12,456 nucleotides of DNA from DASYYE01 sp035946955 (GTDB taxonomy: Bacteria; Actinomycetota; Actinomycetes; Streptosporangiales; Streptosporangiaceae). The notes under the pieces are model-generated. The model saw nothing but the letters and a program-made list of their open reading frames with translations. It was not told where the DNA came from and searched no databases. The stretch spans positions 1 to 12,456 of the forward strand of contig DASYYE010000007.1 of the NCBI GenBank assembly GCA_035946955.1, given 5' to 3'. Each line of letters starts with the position of its first letter. The first letter of the stretch is position 1. The translations under genes and the position numbers were made by a program. Shown one piece after another: positions 1 to 5,564 of this stretch.

Positions 1-14
1 GGTAGGTTCCAGCC

Positions 15-1433
15 GTGTCCGCGTCTGAGGTCCGCACACCCGGCCAGGTCGAGTCCGGGGAGCATCGGCCGACGGCAGGCCGTGGCGTCCGCGTGCTCGC
101 TGACCTGTTCCCGGCGCCGGCCGGGGCGGCCCCCCGCGCTGGGCTCGCACGCTGGGCATCCATACTCGTGCAGGTCGTGGCAGTCGCCCTTGGCGTGGCG
201 GTGATGCTGGTCCGCATCGGCAACAGGCCGGTCTGGGACAGCGTCTACGGTGAGGATCCGCGCATCTACCTGCCCCAGGCGCTGGCGCACCCATGGCATC
301 TGCTGCAGTCCTACGCCGGGTACCTGCAGCTGGTCCCGCGGGTGATCGGCCAGGTCGCGGCGCTGGTACCGGTCAGGGACGCCTCAGTCGTGTTCGCGGT
401 CGGTGGTGCCCTGGTCGCGTCCGGGTGTGGGCTGTTTGCTTACCACGCCAGCGCGGGCCAGGTGAGCTCGCGGTGGCTGCGTGCCCTGGTCGGCCTGTCG
501 GTGGTACTGCTGCCGGTGGCGCCGCTGGAGATCGCCGACAACGGCGTCAACTCGATGTGGTACCTGCTCGCTGCCCTGTTCTGGGCAGCGCTGTGGCGGC
601 CGCGCTCCCGGGCCGGTGCGGCCATTGCCGCGGTGGTGACGTTCGCCGCGGCCGCCTCGAGCTCACTTTCCCTGCTGTTCGCGCCGCTGTTCGTGGCCCG
701 CGCGGCCGCGGTGCCCCGGCGCCCGCGCGAGCACGCGGCGACCGCCGGCTGGGCACTCGGCTGCTTGCTGGAGGTCGTGACCATCGCGACCAGCCACGTG
801 TCCCGGGTGCGGCCTCACCATCTGGTCAACGCGGTGCTGTTCTATGCACACGACGTCTTGCTCCCGGCGCTGGGCTGGCACATTTCCTGGGATCTGCGCC
901 GCGCTATAGGCCTGACCGGCGCCACCATGATCATGGGCGGCTTCATCGCCGTTGTTCTCGCCATTGCGGTCCTCACCCAGCCCGGGCGGTGCCGGGTGTT
1001 CATACTGACCGCCGTGGCGACCAGCCTGGTGTCCACGGCAGCGACCTCGGCGCTCGCCTGGAACGGACTGGGCCTGCGGGAGACGCTCGGGGTGGAATAT
1101 GGCGCCCGGTATTCCACGCTGCCCATTCTGTTGCTCGATGCGGCGCTGGTCGTGGCGGCCGACACCTATGTGCGCCGGTGGTGGCCGCATCCCAAGGCCA
1201 TCGCCGCGGTCGTCGCGCTGGTGGCGGTCCTGGGAGCCGGCTGGGCCACCGACTTCCGTTACCCGGTCCGCCGGTTCAGCGGACCCGCTTCCGCCTGGGA
1301 ACACACGGCCAGCAATTGGCTCCGCCGCTGCCAGCACACGCAGGCGGGGACGGTGACGGTGACCTTCCGTAACTGGTGGGGGAGCCCAGTCCGGCTTGCC
1401 ACCACCTTCAGCTGCACCAGCCTGCGCCACTGA
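15..1433 (+). CDS. Polytopic membrane protein, GT-C glycosyltransferase-like
   Basis: The 472-residue product has a short, hydrophilic N-terminal tail (about 1-45). Many hydrophobic segments follow, roughly at 47-66, 122-143, 155-172, 180-195, 200-230, 240-260 and several more up to about 415, so it is an integral membrane protein. After the first helix comes an acidic, aromatic loop (WDSVYGEDPRIYLPQAL, about 74-90, with E80-D81) and then YAGYLQLVPR. This arrangement is typical of actinobacterial GT-C-fold proteins, which transfer sugars from lipid-phosphate donors outside the membrane. The fold call rests on that loop and topology; donor and acceptor cannot be named. The start is GTG at 15, with GGTAGG eight bases upstream as a possible ribosome binding site. 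The gene is convergent with the alcohol dehydrogenase gene, only 8 bases apart. Its upstream neighbour lies outside the window. Confidence 0.8.
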   Translation: MSASEVRTPGQVESGEHRPTAGRGVRVLADLFPAPAGAAPRAGLARWASILVQVVAVALGVAVMLVRIGNRPVWDSVYGEDPRIYLPQALAHPWHLLQSYAGYLQLVPRVIGQVAALVPVRDASVVFAVGGALVASGCGLFAYHASAGQVSSRWLRALVGLSVVLLPVAPLEIADNGVNSMWYLLAALFWAALWRPRSRAGAAIAAVVTFAAAASSSLSLLFAPLFVARAAAVPRRPREHAATAGWALGCLLEVVTIATSHVSRVRPHHLVNAVLFYAHDVLLPALGWHISWDLRRAIGLTGATMIMGGFIAVVLAIAVLTQPGRCRVFILTAVATSLVSTAATSALAWNGLGLRETLGVEYGARYSTLPILLLDAALVVAADTYVRRWWPHPKAIAAVVALVAVLGAGWATDFRYPVRRFSGPASAWEHTASNWLRRCQHTQAGTVTVTFRNWWGSPVRLATTFSCTSLRH

Positions 1434-1445
1434 CCCGCGGGTCAG
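1430..1445. terminator. Perfect 16-bp palindrome spanning two convergent stop codons
   Basis: Positions 1430-1445 read CTGACCCGCGGGTCAG, which is its own reverse complement. The TGA of the membrane protein gene (1431-1433) and the TGA of the alcohol dehydrogenase gene on the other strand (1444-1442) lie in its two arms. As RNA it could form a 6-bp stem with a CGCG loop on either strand. A compact bidirectional terminator is a reasonable inference, but there is no T tract and the stem is short. Confidence 0.35.
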
Positions 1446-2629
1446 ATTGCCTCGCGGACGATGTCGCGCAGGTCAGCGTGACCCAGCTGGACGGGATTGC
1501 CCTGCATACTGCTTGACCTGGCTGCCTTGACGGCAATGTCGTCCGCCTGCTCCGGCTGGATGCCGAACGCCCCGAGCCGGGGGACCGCCAGGAGGGTGAC
1601 TGTGTCGCGGATCCAGGCGAGGCCGTCGTCGATGTCCGCCCCCGGGTTCCCGGTGACCAGTTGCGCCACCTCGGTGTAGCGGTCAAGGACAGGGTGGCCC
1701 GGCTGCGCCTCCCGCAGCGCCGCCACATTGGCCGCCATGACCGGTGCCAGCAGCGCGGCACAGGCCATGCCGTGCGGCACGCTGGCGGTCCCGCCGATGA
1801 CGCCTGCCAGGCCGTGGACGGCACCCAGTTTCGCGTTGGCCAGTGCCATGCCGCCCAGCAGGCTGCAGATGGCCATCTCGGTACGGGCCGCGAGGTCGCT
1901 GCCGTCGGCATAGGCGGCGCGCAGGCCCGCTGCTGCCCGGCGCAGTCCCTCCCGTGCCAGGCCGTCGGTCACCGGGTTCGCCCGCGCGCTGACGAACGGC
2001 TCCAGGCACTGCGTCAGCGCGTCCAGGCCAGCGGCGGCGGTCACCTGTGGCGGGCAGGATGCCGTGAGCTGGGGGTCGACCAGCGCGACCCGCGGGAGCA
2101 TCAGCGGGCTGCGCAAGCTCGCCTTGACCCCATGCGCTGGCGCAGCCAGGACCGCGTTGGCGGTGACCTCCGCCCCGGTGCCAGCGGTCGTGGGCACGGC
2201 CACACACGGCACGGCGGGCTGGGTGATCCGCCGGCCGGACCCGACGACCTCCAGGTAGTCCAGTGGGTCGCCGCCGTTGCCCAGCAGCATGGCCACGGCC
2301 TTGCCGGTATCGATGACGCTGCCGCCGCCGATCGCGGCAACCACGTCAGCGCCGTGCTCACGCGCTACGGCGGCCGCCGCCCGTGCCACCTCGACCGTGG
2401 GCTCACCGGCCACCGGGAAGACCACGGCGGGCAACCCCAGCCCTGCCAGCAGCCAGTCGTGGCGGGCAGGACTTGCGCCGGTGCAGGCCAGCACCCGCGA
2501 CCCGAGACCGGCCGCGACGCTGGGCAGTTCCGCCGCCCGGCCGGCCCCGACAATGACCCGGGCCGCCGTGGCGAACTCGAAACCCGGCGTCACGGTGGAC
2601 CGCTCACCCACCCGCAGCGTCGTCAGCAT
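1442..2629 (-). CDS. Iron-containing alcohol dehydrogenase family protein
   Basis: This 395-residue protein has the full-length layout of the Fe-ADH (group III) family, which performs NAD(P)-dependent alcohol/aldehyde or maleylacetate-type redox reactions in the cytoplasm. Visible motifs are the dinucleotide-binding GGGSVIDTGKA (101-111), PTTAGTGAE (146-154), the metal-site region GLDALTQCLEP (201-211), and two later histidines in AVHGLAG (H272) and VPHGMAC (H286). Expected metal ligands D203, H272 and H286 are present. The second ligand position, usually His in DALTH, is Gln207. From memory this Gln form also occurs in other members, so activity is not excluded. The ATG start at 2629 overlaps the upstream ABM gene by 26 bases; GTG codons at 2611 and 2593 are alternative starts. 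The substrate is unknown. The co-encoded ABM protein suggests a quinone or phenolic compound, by inference only. Confidence 0.88.
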   Translation of the reverse strand: MLTTLRVGERSTVTPGFEFATAARVIVGAGRAAELPSVAAGLGSRVLACTGASPARHDWLLAGLGLPAVVFPVAGEPTVEVARAAAAVAREHGADVVAAIGGGSVIDTGKAVAMLLGNGGDPLDYLEVVGSGRRITQPAVPCVAVPTTAGTGAEVTANAVLAAPAHGVKASLRSPLMLPRVALVDPQLTASCPPQVTAAAGLDALTQCLEPFVSARANPVTDGLAREGLRRAAAGLRAAYADGSDLAARTEMAICSLLGGMALANAKLGAVHGLAGVIGGTASVPHGMACAALLAPVMAANVAALREAQPGHPVLDRYTEVAQLVTGNPGADIDDGLAWIRDTVTLLAVPRLGAFGIQPEQADDIAVKAARSSSMQGNPVQLGHADLRDIVREAI

Positions 2630-2927
2630 CGGCGTCCGCCGGGAACACCGCGGAGAACTTGGTGGACTCCCGCGGTACCGCCATCATGTCCGCGACCGTG
2701 TCCCGCCAGGTCGCATAGTGCGGCGTCAGCTTGTGCGCGGCCGAGGCAGCGGCGTCGCGGTAGACCTCGTTCAGGACCACATGCGTCGCGTCCGCCTCGT
2801 CCTGGATGACGTCGAACCGCGCCACGCCCGGCTCGGCCAGTGACGCCCGCGCATTGACCAGCGTGGCAGCCAGGAACTCCTCGACCCGTTCCGGCCGGAC
2901 CCACACATGAACATGGACGATCAGCAT
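2604..2927 (-). CDS. Antibiotic biosynthesis monooxygenase (ABM) domain protein, LsrG/YgiN-like
   Basis: The 107-residue product is a single ABM ferredoxin-like domain. It starts with a beta strand (MLIVHVHVWVRPERVEEFLAA), then has GVARFDVIQDE at about 34-44 and a C-terminal EVYRD...HKLTPHYATW block, the same order as in LsrG and YgiN. Members are small, usually dimeric cytoplasmic enzymes or isomerases acting on quinol-like or dicarbonyl compounds, often without cofactor. The ATG at 2927 follows a GGAT/GGGGG purine stretch. The 3' end overlaps the alcohol dehydrogenase gene, so the two are probably co-translated. The last ~12 residues (FPADADADDAAGG) look like a low-complexity tail outside the domain. 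The gene is divergent from the ECF41 module, with 95 bases between start codons. The substrate is unknown. Confidence 0.85.
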   Translation of the reverse strand: MLIVHVHVWVRPERVEEFLAATLVNARASLAEPGVARFDVIQDEADATHVVLNEVYRDAAASAAHKLTPHYATWRDTVADMMAVPRESTKFSAVFPADADADDAAGG

Positions 2928-2961
2928 GCCCCCATCCTGCTACACCGCGAGCACGGCGGCA

Positions 2962-2988
2962 TGTCACGTTCCTGGTGGCTGGCTTGTC
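2962..2988 (+). promoter_or_regulatory. Candidate ECF41 sigma-factor promoter
   Basis: TGTCACG at 2962-2968 and TGTC at 2985-2988 are separated by 16 bases. The ECF41 group is known to recognise a TGTCACA-type -35 and a CGTC-type -10 element and usually controls its own module. The expected transcription start near 2995 leaves a leader of about 28 bases containing GGAGG before the ATG at 3023. The match is 6/7 and 3/4 to the consensus as I remember it. Confidence 0.7.
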
Positions 2989-3022
2989 CTCTCTGTGGAA
3001 GGCGAACCAACTGGAGGCAACG

Positions 3023-3589
3023 ATGGCCCGCATCTCGCTCGACCCGCCCCGCACGGTGCTCTACCGCATCGTCGCGTGGTACTCCAAGCGTCTCTACGGC
3101 GACATGCTCGACCCGGGCAAGGCCCTCGCGCACAACACCCGCGTCTTGCTCACGGACCTGCGTTTCGAGCAGCGAGTGGCCAAGTTCGGCAAGCTCGACC
3201 CGGTGCTCAAGGAGCTCGCGGTCATGGCCGCGTCAGCCCGGATCGGCTGCTCGTGGTGCATGGACTTCGGGTACTGGGACGCGCACAAGCTCGGGATCGC
3301 GCCCGAGAAGCTGCGTGCCATACCCGCCTGGCGCGACCACCAGGGCCTGTTCTCCGGCCTGGAACTGGCCGTCATGGAATACGCGGAGGCCATGTGTGAG
3401 ACCGAGCCTGCCGTGACCGACGAGCTGGCCGCGGAGCTGGTGAAGCAGCTCGGCGAGCCCGCCATGGTGGAGCTGACGTTCATGGTCGGCGTCGAGAACC
3501 TGCGCAGCCGCGTCAACGCGGCGCTCGGGCTGCGGAGCCAGGGCTTCGCGGACCGGTGCGAGGTGCCTCCGGTAGCGTCGCGACAGTGA
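3023..3589 (+). CDS. Carboxymuconolactone decarboxylase / AhpD-like protein of an ECF41 module
   Basis: This 188-residue protein has the CMD/AhpD-like all-helical fold signature: LDPVLKELAVMAASARIGCSWCMDFG (about 58-83) with a CxxC pair at C76 and C79, and a histidine at H88. Such proteins act in peroxide/alkylhydroperoxide defence through a redox-active cysteine pair, or in lactone decarboxylation; the CxxC favours a redox role. I chose ATG 3023 because GGAGG (3013-3017) lies 5 bases before it. The longer reading from ATG 2975 would start upstream of the predicted transcription start. Its 3' end overlaps the sigma factor gene by 4 bases (GTGA). ECF41 sigma factors are classically encoded beside a carboxymuconolactone decarboxylase, oxidoreductase or epimerase (COE) gene, and this fits exactly. 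Confidence 0.93.
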   Translation: MARISLDPPRTVLYRIVAWYSKRLYGDMLDPGKALAHNTRVLLTDLRFEQRVAKFGKLDPVLKELAVMAASARIGCSWCMDFGYWDAHKLGIAPEKLRAIPAWRDHQGLFSGLELAVMEYAEAMCETEPAVTDELAAELVKQLGEPAMVELTFMVGVENLRSRVNAALGLRSQGFADRCEVPPVASRQ

Positions 3590-4455
3590 CCGAGTCTTCG
3601 CTCGATGCGTTCGAGAAGCAGCGTCCTGTGCTGTTCGGGATCGCCTACCGCATGCTCGCGAGCGTCGCTGACGCGGAGGACATCCTCCAGGACGCCTGGC
3701 TCAAATGGAGCTCGGTCGATGCCAGCAGCGTGGCGGCGCCCGGCGCCTACCTTGCGCGGACCGTCACCAACCTGTCCCTCAACCGGCTCAAGTCCGCCGC
3801 TGTGCAGCGTGAGTCCTATGTGGGGCCGTGGCTCCCGGAGCCCCTGGTGACCCCGGAGGATGCGGGGGACCAGGTCGAGCAGGCTGAGGCGGTGTCACTG
3901 GCCATGCTCGTGGTCCTGGAGACACTCTCGCCGCTGGAGCGGGCGGTCTTCGTGCTCAAGGACGTCTTTGGCTTCTCCTCCGAGGAGATCGCGGACATGC
4001 TCGACCGGAGCGAGCCCTCAATACGCCAGGTTGCCAGCCGCGCCCGCTCCCACGTCCAGGCGAGGCGGCCACGCTACGACGCCCCAGCCCAGACCCGCCG
4101 CCGGGTCACAAACGAATTCCTGGCCGCCTGCCTCGGCGGCGATCTGAACAAGATGATGGAGCTCCTGGCGCCAGAGGTCACCGCCTGGACCGACGGCGGT
4201 GGGAAGATCCGCGCGGCCCTGCGCGCGCTGCACGGTGCGGACAATGTCGCCCGCTGGTTCCTCGGCGTCCTGCGGGCCGCGCCACCCGACTCAGCAGCCC
4301 ACCCGGTGCTGGTCAACGGCGAGCCTGGCTTGCTGATCACGTCCGGGGGTGCGCCAGACAGCGTCGCCGTGGTCGACCTCGGCGACGATGGGCGGATCGA
4401 GGCGATCCGGCTCATCCGCAACCCCGAGAAGCTGGGTCACCTCGGCCCGCCCTGA
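3586..4455 (+). CDS. ECF41-family RNA polymerase sigma factor with SnoaL-like C-terminal domain
   Basis: The 289-residue protein contains sigma region 2 (about 8-75, with ADAEDILQDAWLKW), region 4 (about 108-160, with LSPLERAVFVLKDVFGFSSEEIA and a helix-turn-helix ending SIRQVASRAR), and a C-terminal SnoaL-like domain (about 172-289). The ECF41 hallmarks are present: WLPEP (82-86) in the linker between regions 2 and 4, DGGGK (203-207), and NPEKL (279-283; usual form NPDKL). In this group no separate anti-sigma factor is needed, because the fused C-terminal domain both restrains and supports the sigma function. The GTG start at 3586 overlaps the stop of the upstream AhpD-like gene (GTGA), which implies coupled translation. 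Upstream in-frame codons would lie within that gene. The natural signal sensed by ECF41 is not established. Confidence 0.95.
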   Translation: MTESSLDAFEKQRPVLFGIAYRMLASVADAEDILQDAWLKWSSVDASSVAAPGAYLARTVTNLSLNRLKSAAVQRESYVGPWLPEPLVTPEDAGDQVEQAEAVSLAMLVVLETLSPLERAVFVLKDVFGFSSEEIADMLDRSEPSIRQVASRARSHVQARRPRYDAPAQTRRRVTNEFLAACLGGDLNKMMELLAPEVTAWTDGGGKIRAALRALHGADNVARWFLGVLRAAPPDSAAHPVLVNGEPGLLITSGGAPDSVAVVDLGDDGRIEAIRLIRNPEKLGHLGPP

Positions 4456-4496
4456 GCCGCGGTCATCACTGAGCCTCCTCAGCCCAGGCCCGCGGC
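4456..4496. terminator. Nested inverted repeat between convergent genes
   Basis: Directly after the sigma factor stop, GCCGCGG (4456-4462) pairs with CCGCGGC (4490-4496). An inner hairpin forms from CTGAG (4469-4473) and CTCAG (4478-4482) with a 4-base loop. The sigma factor gene and the flavodoxin-like gene converge here, so a bidirectional terminator is plausible. No T tract follows. Confidence 0.35.
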
Positions 4497-4538
4497 CCAC
4501 TCGGCGATGGTGGTCACCCCCGCCTGCCGCGGGAACAC

Positions 4539-4991
4539 CTAGTCCGCGACCTCGGCCGCGAGGAGCGCGCCGAGCTCCCAGCACGCCTCAATGTCGTCCT
4601 TGCCGGGTGTCCCGATGACGCAGACCGGTGGCCGGACCGCACGCCATTGCAGGCCGGTGGTGATCGACTCGACCGCACGCACCGCGCCGCCAGTGTCTGA
4701 GTTGCCATGGACATACAGGCCGTAGGGCCTGCGCCGGGTGGCCTCCAGGCACGGGTAGTAGATGCCGTCGAAGAAGTGCTTGAGCGCACCAGACATGTAG
4801 CCGATGTTGGCGGGGGTGCCCAGCAGGTAGCCGTCGGCCGTGAGCACGTCGGCGGCTGCCGCCGTCAGCGCGGGCCTGATGACCACCTCGACACCCTCGA
4901 CCTCGTCGGTCCTCGCCCCTCTGACCGCCGCCTCGAACATCGCCTGCATCGCGGGCGATGGCGTGTGGTGGACCACCAGCAGCGTCGGCAC
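4539..4991 (-). CDS. Flavodoxin-family / NADPH-dependent FMN reductase-like protein, possibly C-terminally truncated
   Basis: The 150-residue product has a flavodoxin-like fold: first strand and phosphate loop TLLVVHHTPSPAMQAM (3-18), a central GTPANIGYMSGALKHFFDG (58-76) that would contact the FMN ring, and YGLYVHGNSDTGG (about 89-101). Such proteins bind FMN and shuttle electrons or reduce quinones and flavins in the cytoplasm; partner and substrate are unknown. The start is GTG at 4991, with an in-frame TGA four codons upstream and no clear ribosome binding site. It ends at TAG 4541-4539, but the same frame continues 19 codons (4538-4482) to a TGA, every one ending in G or C and reading VFPRQAGVTTIAEWAAGLG. 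The TAG may therefore be a recent nonsense mutation or a sequencing error. The gene lies 40 bases downstream of the GGCT-like gene, probably in the same transcript. Confidence 0.82.
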   Translation of the reverse strand: MPTLLVVHHTPSPAMQAMFEAAVRGARTDEVEGVEVVIRPALTAAAADVLTADGYLLGTPANIGYMSGALKHFFDGIYYPCLEATRRRPYGLYVHGNSDTGGAVRAVESITTGLQWRAVRPPVCVIGTPGKDDIEACWELGALLAAEVAD

Positions 4992-5031
4992 GATCGTTGA
5001 TCATAACCGCTGGCGGCGCCAAGCCCCTGGG

Positions 5032-5466
5032 TCAGGCGGTGAAGCCCCGCAGGCGGTCCAGGTACCACTGCGGGAAACCATAAGACGCGGCAGGCGTGAC
5101 AATCCGCTCGACATAATCAGGGTCGGGCGGCCGGGGCGCCATGTCCGGGGAGATGTAGCACAGCGCGGGCCGCCATTTCCCGTCGAGGGTCTCGGCCAGC
5201 ACGGCTTCCGGCAGGTACTGCTCGCCGAGCACGTCTTGGGCGTGCGCGTAGAGCTGGGTCAGTTCGGCATGGGTGGCTGTCGCGACGATGCCGTAGACCG
5301 TGCCGGCGTCGGAACGCACCAGGTTGGCCCGGGGCGCGATGACGATGTCAAAGCCAGCCAGGCGGGCCACCTCCCACTCCTGGGGGATGAGGCCCACTTC
5401 CACCAGGACCTCGAAGTTCATGTAAGACCCGTAGAAGAACACCCACACCTTGGGTGCCTGAGCCAT
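5032..5466 (-). CDS. Gamma-glutamylcyclotransferase (GGCT/AIG2-like) fold protein
   Basis: The 144-residue protein opens with VWVFFYGSYMN (7-17), the YGS loop that marks the GGCT/AIG2-like fold. It continues with a beta-rich core (TVYGIVATATHAELTQLY) and a basic WRPALCYI segment. GGCT enzymes form 5-oxoproline from gamma-glutamyl compounds and use a glutamate in an LxxxEG motif. At the matching place here (about LYAHAQDVLGEQYLPEA) I cannot place that glutamate with confidence, so the protein may be a non-classical member. The ATG at 5466 has GGAGG (5477-5473) 6 bases upstream, a strong ribosome binding site. It lies just downstream of a hairpin that ends the LanB operon, so it probably has its own promoter or depends on readthrough. 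The flavodoxin-like gene follows it. Confidence 0.75.
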   Translation of the reverse strand: MAQAPKVWVFFYGSYMNFEVLVEVGLIPQEWEVARLAGFDIVIAPRANLVRSDAGTVYGIVATATHAELTQLYAHAQDVLGEQYLPEAVLAETLDGKWRPALCYISPDMAPRPPDPDYVERIVTPAASYGFPQWYLDRLRGFTA

Positions 5467-5511
5467 CGCCAGCCTCCGGGATGCGCGGTCTCCATTCCCG
5501 GGTCAAACGTT

Positions 5512-5545
5512 AGCTGGCCGCCCGGGCGCTGCCGGGCGGCCAGCT
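5512..5545 (-). terminator. Strong stem-loop terminator after the LanB-like gene
   Basis: AGCTGGCCGCCCGG (5512-5525) is the exact reverse complement of CCGGGCGGCCAGCT (5532-5545), giving a 14-bp GC-rich stem with a 6-base loop. It starts 19 bases past the LanB-like stop codon. In the minus-strand transcript it is followed by AACGTTTG, a weak U-containing tail. Strong stems with poor U tracts are common terminators in actinomycetes. Confidence 0.7.
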
Positions 5546-5564
5546 GAACCAGGGCGGCTCGCCG

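Noticed and set aside
663..1430. Long minus-strand ORF opposite the membrane protein
   Set aside because: It is a shadow frame in GC-rich DNA, with Arg/Gly/Pro-rich, unstructured sequence and no motif.
1661..2809. 382-residue plus-strand ORF opposite the alcohol dehydrogenase
   Set aside because: It is a shadow of a gene with clear Fe-ADH motifs. The product is low-complexity, rich in Arg, Gln and Gly, and resembles no fold.
4992..5031. Possible terminator or operator around GATCGTTGATCA between the GGCT-like and flavodoxin-like genes
   Set aside because: Only short GATC repeats and a 6-bp TGATCA palindrome are present; no stable stem or T tract.
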